A DNA stretch of 44,151 nucleotides, taken from assembly GCA_964453915.1 (NCBI GenBank), contig CAYVPW010000007.1:1-44151 (forward strand), in the 5' to 3' direction. The DNA comes from UBA1259 sp964453915. GTDB taxonomy: Bacteria; Bacillota; Clostridia; Christensenellales; Borkfalkiaceae. The notes beneath the pieces were generated by a model that was not told the origin of the DNA, made no database searches, and saw only the letters and a program-made list of their open reading frames with translations. Each line of letters begins with the position of its first letter. The stretch's first letter is position 1. The position numbers and the translations under genes are program-made. Positions 8,548 to 16,300 of this stretch are shown here, one piece after another.

Positions 8548-8607
8548 AAAAATGAACGCAAAATCGGTTTAACGGGCTTACGTACAGTGATTTATTAGTT
8601 CATTTTT
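8548..8607 (+). promoter_or_regulatory. Leader hairpin ending in a T run just before the LicC-like gene
   Basis: AAAAATGAAC (8548-8557) is complementary to GTTCATTTTT (8598-8607). The loop is 40 nt, and the hairpin sits about 20 nt before the start codon. The 3' arm resembles a weak terminator, so attenuation of the downstream operon is conceivable. The large AT-rich loop makes this uncertain. Confidence 0.3.
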
Positions 8608-8626
8608 TAATTACAAAGGGTAAAAT

Positions 8627-9511
8627 ATGGAACTAAACAAAAAACAATTTAACGTTTTGGTGGCTTTAACAAAAAAGCAGTATTCTCAACGAGAGTTAGA
8701 AGGGATTATCGGTTATAGTTTAGGAACGGTTAATAAGGTAATGAAAGAACTTTCCGAAGAAGGCTACGTTTGCGACGGTGTTATTACGGAAAAAGGCATT
8801 GACGCATTAGAACCTTACAGGGCAAAAAGAGCAGTGTTTATTGCGGCGGGGTTCGGTTCTAGATTAGTCCCCGTGACGCTTAATACGCCAAAGCCGCTTG
8901 TTAGAGTAAACGGAAAAAGAATTATAGACGGACTTATAGACGCTTGCCTAAAAGCGGGCATAGAAGATATTTACGTTGTAAGGGGCTATCTTGCGGAGCA
9001 GTTTGACCAACTTTTATACAAGTATCCTTTTATAAAGTTTTTAGATAACGATTTGTATAACGAGGCAAATAATATTTCGTCTGCAATGAAAGCAAAAGAA
9101 TTGCTAAAAAACGCATACGTTTTTGAGGCGGACCTTTTGATAAGTAACCCCGATATTATTACAAAATACCATTATGGTAGTGATTTTTTGGCTATCAAAA
9201 AGGACGTCACGGACGACTGGTGTTTTTCGGTTAAAAACGGAGTAATCGTAGAAGAAAAAGTCGGCGGAACAGATTGTTGGCAAATGGTTGGTATATCTTA
9301 CTGGAATTATGAAGACGGAGAAAAACTGCAAAGAGATATTCAAACTGCGTACGAAATGCCGGGCGGCAAAGAAAAATATTGGGAGCAAGTTCCGCTTGTG
9401 GTTTATAAAGATAACTACAAGGTTGCCGTAAGAGAGTGCCACGAGAAAGATATTGTAGAGATAGATACATTTAAAGAGTTAAAACAAATAGATAAAACTT
9501 ACGATGTATAG
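8627..9511 (+). CDS. Winged-helix/LicC-like nucleotidyltransferase fusion
   Basis: Residues 1-62 form a winged helix-turn-helix with the segment SLGTVNKVMKELSEEGYV. Residues 67-294 form a nucleotidyltransferase: AAGFGSRL at 73-80, KPLVRVNG at 89-96, and a probable metal Asp in FEADL (169). The later part, with KYWEQVPLVVYKDNYKVAVR and an EIDTFKEL ending, resembles LicC, the CTP:phosphocholine cytidylyltransferase of choline-decorating bacteria. The likely reaction is CTP plus a phospho-aminoalcohol giving a CDP-aminoalcohol. A sugar-1-phosphate nucleotidyltransferase is the main alternative. The fused DNA-binding domain suggests a self-regulating or substrate-sensing enzyme. The ribosome binding site is AAAGGG. 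The permease gene follows after 9 nt. No kinase (LicA-like) or transferase (LicD-like) gene is in the window. Confidence 0.8.
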   Translation: MELNKKQFNVLVALTKKQYSQRELEGIIGYSLGTVNKVMKELSEEGYVCDGVITEKGIDALEPYRAKRAVFIAAGFGSRLVPVTLNTPKPLVRVNGKRIIDGLIDACLKAGIEDIYVVRGYLAEQFDQLLYKYPFIKFLDNDLYNEANNISSAMKAKELLKNAYVFEADLLISNPDIITKYHYGSDFLAIKKDVTDDWCFSVKNGVIVEEKVGGTDCWQMVGISYWNYEDGEKLQRDIQTAYEMPGGKEKYWEQVPLVVYKDNYKVAVRECHEKDIVEIDTFKELKQIDKTYDV

Positions 9512-9520
9512 GGGGAAACT

Positions 9521-10981
9521 ATGATAGAAAAACAAAAGGGACTAAAAAGGCAACTAAATCCGCTTAACGTTTGGGCTATAGCCTTCGGTTGCATAATAGG
9601 ATGGGGTTCTTTTATCAATCCCGGTAAAAAGTTTTTGCCAAACTCAGGCGTTGGCGGAACTGCAATCGCCATGGTGCTTGGTGCGTTGGTAATGATTATT
9701 ATCGCATTTTCTTACGCATATATGGTGCCAAAATATCCAAAAGCGGGCGGAGAGTTTACTTTTACTAAAGAGAGTTTCGGCAAAGTGCCCGCTTATGCTT
9801 GCGGTTGGTTTTTAGTTGCAGCATATTTAACTAACGTGCCTATGAATTCAACGGCGATAGGTCTTATCGTAGACGGTATTTTTGGCCCTGTGTTAAAGTG
9901 GGGCTTTCACTATACCATAGCCGGCTTTGAAGTGTGGTTAGGGGAAATACTTGTAGCTTGCGCAATACTTTTATTGTTTGGCGTGTTAAATATTGTAGGC
10001 GTAAAAAAGGCGGGAATAGTTCAAACCGTTTTGGCGGCGCTTTTGATAGTGTCCGTGTTTACGCTTTTTATAGCGGCGTTGTGTTCTCCTTATTTTTCTT
10101 GGGAAAACGTTTCTCCCGTGTGGGGATTTGATAAAAAGGCGGCGATAGATGCCGGCGTGGGGTACATTGACGAGTACGCCAACCAATCCGCTTTAAGTGC
10201 AATTTTGGCTACTTTTGCAATAGCACCGTGGGCGTTCGTCGGGTTTGATGCCATTCCGCAGGCTTCGGAAGAATTTAAGTTTTCTTATAAAAAAGTAATT
10301 TTTATAATGGTAATCGCAATAGTTTTCGGTTGCTTTGTGTACGTATCTAACAACACCATAACGGCTGCCGTTTTAGATAACTGGCCGGAACTTATCGTAA
10401 ATCACGAAGGCACGCCGTGGTTGCTTTTGGAGGCGGCGGATAAAATGTTGGGCGTTTACGGTAAAATTTTGGTGGGCGTGGGCGTTTCTTGTGCAGTGCT
10501 TTCCGGAATTATGGGATTTTATTTGGCTTCTTCACGCCTTATGTATTCTATGGCAAAAGAAGGCTACTTGCCAAAAACTTTCGGCAAGATAGACGCAAAA
10601 TACGGTACTCCAAAAAACGCAATGATATTTTGTATAATAATTTCTTTGGCAGGTCCGGTGCTTGGTAGAGAAGCGCTGGGTTGGTTTGTGGATATGAGTG
10701 CCATAGGTGCGTCTATCGGGTATTTATTTACCTGTTTATCTACTTACGTCACGCTGAAAAGGGATAAAGACGGAACAAAGTTGCTAATAGTTCTTTCTAT
10801 AGTCGGAGTGGTGTTTTCTGCCGCATTTATGATTTTGCAGTTGATACCTATCCCCGGACTAGAAGGCGTGCATTTCTGTTGGCAAAGCTACGTTATGCTT
10901 GGCGTGTGGATACTGTTGGGGCTTGCGTTCTACTTTAAGCAAAGAAAAAATATGGGCATAGAGCAGTTTATAGAAGAATAA
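9521..10981 (+). CDS. APC superfamily amino acid/amine permease
   Basis: This is a 486-aa membrane transporter with about 12 hydrophobic helices. The N-terminal NVWAIAFGCIIGWGSFINPG and the broken-helix glycine motif are typical of the APC superfamily, which imports amino acids, amines or ethanolamine by proton or substrate exchange. FAIAPWAFVGFDAIPQ near the middle matches helix 6 of the fold. It is the second gene of a two-gene operon (gap 9 nt, ribosome binding site AGGGGGA) with the LicC-like enzyme. This suggests the imported substrate is the amino alcohol that enzyme activates after phosphorylation. Substrate cannot be fixed from sequence. A two-tier hairpin terminator follows. Confidence 0.88.
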   Translation: MIEKQKGLKRQLNPLNVWAIAFGCIIGWGSFINPGKKFLPNSGVGGTAIAMVLGALVMIIIAFSYAYMVPKYPKAGGEFTFTKESFGKVPAYACGWFLVAAYLTNVPMNSTAIGLIVDGIFGPVLKWGFHYTIAGFEVWLGEILVACAILLLFGVLNIVGVKKAGIVQTVLAALLIVSVFTLFIAALCSPYFSWENVSPVWGFDKKAAIDAGVGYIDEYANQSALSAILATFAIAPWAFVGFDAIPQASEEFKFSYKKVIFIMVIAIVFGCFVYVSNNTITAAVLDNWPELIVNHEGTPWLLLEAADKMLGVYGKILVGVGVSCAVLSGIMGFYLASSRLMYSMAKEGYLPKTFGKIDAKYGTPKNAMIFCIIISLAGPVLGREALGWFVDMSAIGASIGYLFTCLSTYVTLKRDKDGTKLLIVLSIVGVVFSAAFMILQLIPIPGLEGVHFCWQSYVMLGVWILLGLAFYFKQRKNMGIEQFIEE

Positions 10982-11002
10982 AATTTTATAAAAATAAAGT
11001 TT

Positions 11003-11049
11003 AAATCGGTATGATTATTTCTTGTTAACAGAAACGGTCATACCGATTT
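11003..11049 (+). terminator. Two-tier hairpin, probable terminator of the LicC-like/permease operon
   Basis: The 12-bp arms AAATCGGTATGA (11003-11014) and TCATACCGATTT (11038-11049) are perfect complements. Inside them a second stem, TTTCT/AGAAA, flanks TGTTAAC. The trailing tract is TTTTGTATTTT, so termination should be moderate to strong. Confidence 0.7.
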
Positions 11050-11085
11050 TGTATTTTAAAAAAGCCTTTATAGCGCATAAACGTA

Positions 11086-11114
11086 TTGACTATTACTTTT
11101 TCTCTTTTTAATAT
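11086..11114 (+). promoter_or_regulatory. Probable promoter for the integrase
   Basis: TTGACT (11086-11091) and TAATAT (11109-11114) are separated by 17 nt. The -10 box matches at only four of six positions. TATAAC at 11112 is an alternative with longer spacing. Confidence 0.5.
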
Positions 11115-11160
11115 AACGGAGATTTAACAAATGTAAAATCCGCCTAGAAAAGGAGAAAAA

Positions 11161-12087
11161 ATGAAATATAAAGAATGGTTAAATGAGTGGCTTAAAGACT
11201 ATATAAAGCCCTCTAATAAAACGCTTACGCACGAGCGGTACTCTCAAATTTGTGCGCTACATATTATTCCGTCGCTTGGCGAATATGAGATTGATAAAAT
11301 TTCCGTTATCGATTTACAAAAATTCGTTACGGAATTGCTTATAAGCGGCAATCATAAAACGGGCAAGGGGTTGTCGGCAAACTTCGTGAATACCGTAATT
11401 TCCGTGTTGCAAAACTCCCTTAAAACGGCGTTTATGATAGGTTTAACACGCGAATATGTTGCAAATAAAATAAAACGCCCTAAAACTATTGAAAAGCAAG
11501 TCAGTTGTTTTACGGCTGCAGAGCAAAAACAAATCGAACAATACGTGTTAAACCATAAAAAGGACAAATTGTTCGGGATCGTGCTATGCCTTTACACGGG
11601 CTTGCGCATCGGCGAATTGCTTGCTCTCACTTGGCAAGATATTGACTTCGGGAAAGGGCTTTTATTCGTTTCTAAAACCTGCCACGACGGGAACGACGGA
11701 TATAATCATATACGCATAATAGACAGTCCTAAAACCGTCCATTCTCGGCGTGTAATTCCTTTGCCGAAGCAAATATTGCCACTGCTTAAAAATCTTAAAA
11801 AGCGTTCTAATTGCGAATATATCATAGCCGACGGCGACAAGCCCGTTTTTGTACGTTCCTACCAACGAACGTTTGAACTTTTGTTAAAGAAACTCGGCAT
11901 TGCGCATAAAGGTTTTCACTCCTTACGGCATACTTTTGCCACGCGTGCGTTAGAGTGCGGAATGGACGTAAAAACGCTTTCTGAACTGCTCGGACATAAA
12001 AACGCAACGATTACGCTTAACCGCTATGCGCACTCTTTGCTCGAACACAAAACCGATATGATGAATAGGCTCGGAAAATTACTTTGA
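11161..12087 (+). CDS. int: Tyrosine recombinase (phage/ICE-type integrase)
   Basis: This is a complete 308-aa site-specific tyrosine recombinase. The N-terminal SAM-like/core-binding domain covers about residues 1-110. The catalytic domain carries Arg149 (TGLRIGE), Lys191, His253 and Arg256 (HSLRHTFAT), His279 (LLGHKN) and nucleophile Tyr289, so it looks active. The ribosome binding site AAAGGAG precedes the ATG at 11161. It has no excisionase, replication or phage structural genes beside it. It points toward the tRNA-Ala gene, whose 3' end is at 12847. This is the usual layout of a tRNA-targeting element, but I find no second copy of the tRNA end. It may be the survivor of a decayed island or a standalone host recombinase. 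Confidence 0.92.
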   Translation: MKYKEWLNEWLKDYIKPSNKTLTHERYSQICALHIIPSLGEYEIDKISVIDLQKFVTELLISGNHKTGKGLSANFVNTVISVLQNSLKTAFMIGLTREYVANKIKRPKTIEKQVSCFTAAEQKQIEQYVLNHKKDKLFGIVLCLYTGLRIGELLALTWQDIDFGKGLLFVSKTCHDGNDGYNHIRIIDSPKTVHSRRVIPLPKQILPLLKNLKKRSNCEYIIADGDKPVFVRSYQRTFELLLKKLGIAHKGFHSLRHTFATRALECGMDVKTLSELLGHKNATITLNRYAHSLLEHKTDMMNRLGKLL

Positions 12088-12096
12088 AAACAACAA

Positions 12097-12135
12097 AAAA
12101 ATGTGCATCAAACAATATATTTGATGCACATTTTT
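12097..12135 (+). terminator. Intrinsic terminator after the integrase
   Basis: A perfect 16-bp inverted repeat (12097-12112 with 12120-12135) has a 7-nt loop, an A tract before it and T residues ending it. It is symmetrical and could terminate from both sides. Confidence 0.8.
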
Positions 12136-12265
12136 ACTTATTATATCAGATTTTATGAAATAAATCAATGCATATTGATAGGTATAATATCTTTCGTTTG
12201 TACTATATTTTAACTTTTTATGTACACTCAATACTTTTTTGTGCACCCTTTATATTGTTTGATGC
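12105..12265. repeat. 15-bp long-range inverted repeat in the accessory patch
   Basis: GCATCAAACAATATA (12105-12119) is the exact reverse complement of TATATTGTTTGATGC (12251-12265). The left copy is the 5' arm and loop of the integrase terminator. The right copy runs into the hairpin over the next gene's ribosome binding site. The spacer is very AT-rich with no coding sequence. Confidence 0.7.
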
Positions 12266-12293
12266 TCATTAAACACTCGAAAGGAGCATCAAA
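12258..12293 (+). promoter_or_regulatory. Inverted repeat sequestering the ribosome binding site of the methyltransferase remnant
   Basis: TTTGATGCTC (12258-12267) pairs perfectly with GAGCATCAAA (12284-12293). The 3' arm contains most of the AAAGGAG ribosome binding site of the 12297 frame, so folding would block translation. It could instead be a recombinase or methyltransferase binding palindrome at the DNA level. Confidence 0.55.
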
Positions 12294-12296
12294 TGT

Positions 12297-12713
12297 ATGG
12301 CTAATAATAAGGGTTTAGCAAAAGCTAAAGATAATAGAAAAGATGAGTTTTATACTATTTATGAAACAATTCAAGAAGAACTTAATCATTACGAGCATCA
12401 TTTTAATGGGAAAGTGGTTTTTTGTAATTGCGATGACCCTTATGAAAGCAACTTTTTTCAATTCTTTGTTAGAAATTTCAATTATTTGAAATTGAAAAGA
12501 TTGATTTGTACTTGTTATGGAAAATCTAACGTGGCTTATAAGCAGTTAAGTATTTTTGATGATAATGACGAATTAATGTCTGTTGGAAACGGTTATGTTA
12601 AGAAAATAGAAAACTTCATTAAAAAGTATAACGAATTAGATTTGGAAACTAAAAATAAGATTCGGTATATTATTGTAGATGGTACACTTAAGCCATCGGC
12701 AAGTGTTGCATAA
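12297..12713 (+). pseudogene. Truncated EcoRI-type adenine-specific DNA methyltransferase
   Basis: The 138-aa frame matches only the N-terminal part of EcoRI-family adenine methyltransferases: KDEFYT at residues 15-20, CNCDDP at 43-48, SNFF at 51-54 and a TCY motif near 71-73. Full-length members are over 300 aa and carry the catalytic NPPF motif later. That motif is absent here, so methylation is not expected. The sequence after about residue 95 no longer looks like the family, and the last residues (TLKPSASVA) may be junction-derived. Codon use is more AT-rich than in neighbouring housekeeping genes, which fits acquisition. The start ATG has a good AAAGGAG site at 10 nt, inside the inverted repeat. 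No restriction gene is adjacent. A functional short protein derived from the fragment cannot be excluded. Confidence 0.65.
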
Positions 12714-12716
12714 AGT

Positions 12717-12744
12717 AAAAGGCGAGAACAAAATCTCGCCTTTT
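12717..12744 (+). terminator. Intrinsic terminator after the methyltransferase remnant
   Basis: GGCGAGA (12721-12727) and TCTCGCC (12734-12740) enclose a 6-nt loop, with AAAA before and TTTT after. Confidence 0.8.
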
Positions 12745-12802
12745 ATCGTTGATATTAGACTATTTCAGTTTAACAATCAATCCGAAATAATCTATTGTAA
12801 AA

Positions 12803-12840
12803 AATAAAACGAACTTCGATTTCTCAAGGTTCGTTTTATT
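12803..12840 (-). terminator. Intrinsic terminator for the tRNA-Ala transcript
   Basis: The 12-bp arms AATAAAACGAAC (12803-12814) and GTTCGTTTTATT (12829-12840) are perfect complements. Read on the minus strand the hairpin is followed by a T-rich tract (complement of 12796-12803), just beyond the tRNA 3' end. Confidence 0.75.
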
Positions 12841-12846
12841 CCTGTT

Positions 12847-12922
12847 TGGTGGAGGTAATCGGACTCGAACCGACCACCTTCGCGTTGCGAACGCGACGCT
12901 CTACCAGATGAGCCATACCCCC
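12847..12922 (-). tRNA. tRNA-Ala (anticodon CGC), CCA encoded
   Basis: The reverse strand folds into a full 76-nt cloverleaf. The acceptor stem is GGGGGTA with TACCTCC, and includes the G3-U70 pair that identifies alanine tRNAs. The D arm is GCTC/GAGC. The anticodon arm is TCGCG/CGCGA around TTCGCAA, giving anticodon CGC (codon GCG). The T arm is GTCGG/CCGAT with loop TTCGAGT, and the 3' CCA is encoded. It lies downstream of the SRP RNA on the same strand and may be co-transcribed. Its 3' end faces the integrase patch. Confidence 0.93.
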
Positions 12923-12928
12923 AAAGTA

Positions 12929-12946
12929 AAGCGTGTTTACACGCTT
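12929..12946 (-). repeat. Hairpin between SRP RNA and tRNA-Ala
   Basis: AAGCGTG and CACGCTT form a 7-bp stem with a 4-nt loop between the two RNA genes. It may serve as a second-stage terminator or processing element; no long T tract follows on the minus strand. Confidence 0.5.
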
Positions 12947-12960
12947 ATTTAGCTAAAAAA

Positions 12961-13226
12961 CCGCGCATCTGTTCCTGACAGTGTGTGCCGAAGCGATAAT
13001 GCGACAGGGTACTCCTTTTAAGCAACCTTATGGCACACGCAACCGTTCTGTTTAGTGCTGCTGTATTCCTACTCTGACACGGTTCGCAGTGGCGCGTTGC
13101 ATAAGACCTAAATATCAACGCTCCTTTTCGCGCCCAGCCTTCCACACGCAAGGCCTCAAACAGCATTCTGCTCCGCTAAGCGAATTGCGGACAACAGGGC
13201 ATCGCTAACTCCCCGCATAGCACGGC
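12961..13226 (-). ncRNA. ffs: Signal recognition particle RNA (large Bacillus-type)
   Basis: Reading the minus strand, the centre contains AACCGTGTCAG, a GGAA tetraloop and CAGCAGCACTAA. These match the conserved helix-8 region that binds Ffh. The 5' CCGTGC pairs with the 3' GCGCGG to close the molecule, and a T run follows the 3' end (12955-12960). A consensus promoter places the 5' end near 13226, giving about 266 nt. This matches the long SRP RNA with Alu domain seen in Bacillus and Clostridia. The stem closing the tetraloop is GTA/TAC, where the common form is TCC/GGA. The RNA forms the particle with Ffh that directs nascent membrane proteins to SecY. Ends are predicted to within a few bases. 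Confidence 0.9.
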
Positions 13227-13232
13227 GATAGT

Positions 13233-13261
13233 ATTTTATACCAAATAAAAAATTATTGCAA
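13233..13261 (-). promoter_or_regulatory. sigma-A promoter for SRP RNA and tRNA-Ala
   Basis: On the minus strand TTGCAA (13261-13256) and TAAAAT (13238-13233) are separated by 17 nt. The predicted transcription start at 13226 falls exactly on the first base of the SRP RNA terminal stem. Confidence 0.8.
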
Positions 13262-13300
13262 GTTATTTTTTGAGAAATTGCTAAAAATATCGAAATTAAC

Positions 13301-13329
13301 TTTACTTTTATTTCGTTTGATTATATAAT
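13301..13329 (+). promoter_or_regulatory. sigma-A promoter for ileS
   Basis: TTTACT (13301-13306) and a perfect TATAAT (13324-13329) are separated by 17 nt. A second TATAAT lies at 13337-13342. The leader is at most about 30 nt, too short for a T-box, so ileS lacks that common control here. Confidence 0.65.
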
Positions 13330-13363
13330 TTAAAAGTATAATCATAATTAGGAGTATAATGCA

Positions 13364-16300
13364 ATGTACAAGAAAGTCGATACTTCGTTGAACTTTTTGG
13401 AAAGAGAAAAAGAGGTTTTAAAATTCTGGAAAGACAACAAGATTTTTGAGCAAAACATTAAGGAAAACGAAGGTAATCGTGAATTTACTTTTTACGACGG
13501 ACCGCCCACTGCAAACGGTAAGCCGCATATCGGGCATATTTTAACGCGTGTAATCAAAGATATTATACCGCGTTATCACGTTATGAAAGGCGAACACTGT
13601 TTAAGAAAGGCAGGGTGGGATACGCACGGCCTTCCCGTTGAACTTGAAGTAGAAAAACTTTTAGGTATAGACGGCAAGCAAGAAATTGAAAAATACGGCA
13701 TAGAGCCTTTTATAAAAAAATGCAAAGAGAGCGTTTGGAAATATAAGGGCGAATGGGAAAAAATGAGTGACCGCGTAGGTTATTGGGCTGATATGGAAAA
13801 CCCGTATATAACCTATGACGACAAATATATAGAATCCGTTTGGTGGGCTATAAAGACCATTGCGGAAAAAGGGCTTTTATACAAAGGGTATAAAATAGTT
13901 CCTTATTGCCCGCGTTGTGGGACTGCGCTTTCTTCTCACGAAGTAGCGCAAGGCTACAAGGACGTTAAAGATATTTCCGTTTTCGTTAAATTCAAAATTA
14001 AAGGCAAAGATAACGCATACTTTTTGGCGTGGACAACCACTCCGTGGACGTTGCCCTCTAACGTATGTCTTTGTATGAATCCTAACGAAGACTATTCGGA
14101 AATAAAAGCGCAAGACGGAAATACTTATGTTTTGGCAAAAGCGCTTTGCGATAAGTTCTTTGAAGGATACGAGACGGTATCGGTTAAAAAAGGTATAGAG
14201 TATCAATTTGCGGAATACGAACCGTTGTTTGATTTTACGGCAGATGCAGTAGAAAAAAACAAAAAGGTTTTCGTTGTTGTGACCGATGAGTACGTGACTA
14301 TGGAAGATGGCACGGGTATAGTTCACAACGCTCCCGCATTCGGCGAAGACGATGCCAGAGTTTGCAAGTTTTACGATATAGCGTTTGTAAATCTAGTCGA
14401 TACAAGAGGTAGAATGACGGAACAAGCGGGCAGATATTGCGGATTGTTCGTTAAAGATGCCGATAAAGAAATAATAAAAGACTTAAAAGAAAACGGACTT
14501 TTATTTGCTGAACTTCCGTTTGAACACAGTTATCCGTTCTGTTGGCGTTGCGATACACCGCTTATCTACTATGCAAGACAAAGTTGGTTTATCAAAATGA
14601 CCGCCGTAAAGGACAAACTTATAGAAGTAAACAATTCTATAAACTGGATGCCCGAAACGATTAAAAACGGTAGAATGGGCAACTTTTTAGAGAACGTTAT
14701 CGATTGGGGTATAAGCAGAGAGCGTTATTGGGGAACTCCGCTTCCGGTTTGGGTTTGCAACAAGTGCGGCAAGGTGCACGTGATAGGCAGTAAAGCGGAA
14801 TTAAAAGAATTGTGCGGTATAGAAGGAGATATAGAACTTCACCGTCCGTATATAGACGATTGTACTTTTAAGTGCGAATGTGGCGGAGAGTTTGTGAGAG
14901 AAAAAGAAGTAATAGACTGCTGGTTCGATTCCGGTTCTATGCCTTTTGCTCAGTATCACTATCCTTTTGAAAATAAAGAACTTTTTGAAAGTCATTTCCC
15001 TGCGGACTTTATTTCGGAAGCAATCGACCAAACGAGAGGTTGGTTCTATACTTTGATTGCAATTTCTACGCTGTTATTTGAAAAAGCGCCCTTCAAAAAC
15101 TGTATAGTTTTGGGGCACGTAAACGACAAAAACGGTATAAAAATGAGTAAGCATAAGGGCAACGTTGTAGATCCGTGGAGCATACTTGATAAGCAAGGTG
15201 CAGACGCTGTGAGATGGTATTTTTATACGGGTTCCGCACCGTGGTTGCCTTCTAGATTTTACGAAGACGCCGTTTCAGAAGCACAAAGAAAGTTTATGGG
15301 TACGTTATGGAACACCTATGCGTTCTTTGTCCTCTATGCGGAAATAGACAAGTATAACCCTGCGGAATACGATTTGAAAAAATGTAATCTTTCGCTTATG
15401 GATAAGTGGGTTTTATCAAAGTTGAACACGCTTATCAAAACAGTAGACAAGGGGCTTTCGGAATATAATATTTTTGACAGTGCAAGGGCGCTTTCCGCTT
15501 TTACGGACGACCTTTCTAACTGGTACGTTCGTCGTGGAAGAGAGCGTTATTGGGGGCACGAAATGACGGAAGATAAAGCGGCGGCATACACCACGCTTTA
15601 TACCGTGCTTTTAACGCTTGCAAAACTTTCCGCACCGTTCACTCCGTTTATGGCGGAATCTATTTATCAAAACTTAGTTCCGGAATTTTATAAAGACGCA
15701 CCGCTATCCGTTCATCTTTGCGAATTCCCTAAGGTAGACGAAAGTGCGATAGACGTTGAATTAGAAGAAGGAATGCAAAACGTTTTGGATATAGTTGCTT
15801 TGGGGCGTGCTTGCAGAAACACTTCTAACATAAAGAACAGACAACCGCTTTCTAAGGTGTACGTATGTGCAGAGCAAAGAAGCGATTTGCACGGCGGACT
15901 TTTGGATATTGCAAAAGAAGAACTTAACGTTAAATCTGTTGAATACTTAAAAGACGCTTCTAAGTTTGTATCTTATAAAATTAAACCGCAGTTAAAAACG
16001 TTAGGACCTAAGTACGGCGCAAAACTAGGGAAAGTAAGGGCGTATTTAGAAAATTGTAATGCAAACGAAGTTGTTGCAACCGTAAAGGGCGGTGTTCCTT
16101 TCGTTGCGGAAGTTGACGGCGACAAGTTTGAATTTAGTATAGACGATTTGTTGATTTTTAGCGAGAGTATGGAAGGTTTCGTTTCTTCTAGCGACGGCGG
16201 AATGACGGTGGTTTTAGATACTGCTATCACACCAGAGTTGCAAAGAGAAGGAATTGAGAGAGAACTTATTTCTAAAATTCAATCTATGAGAAAAGACGCA

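Noticed and set aside
11003..11160. Left attachment site repeating the tRNA-Ala 3' end
   Set aside because: I could not find any copy of the tRNA terminal sequence on this side of the integrase.
12297..12713. Functional restriction-modification system
   Set aside because: The methyltransferase lacks its catalytic motif and C-terminal part, and no endonuclease gene is nearby.
12945..13166. 73-aa minus-strand open frame
   Set aside because: It lies inside the SRP RNA gene, lacks a ribosome binding site and resembles no protein.
12961..13226. tmRNA as an alternative identity for the minus-strand RNA
   Set aside because: There is no tRNA-like Ala acceptor end or tag-peptide frame, and the helix-8 SRP consensus is clear.
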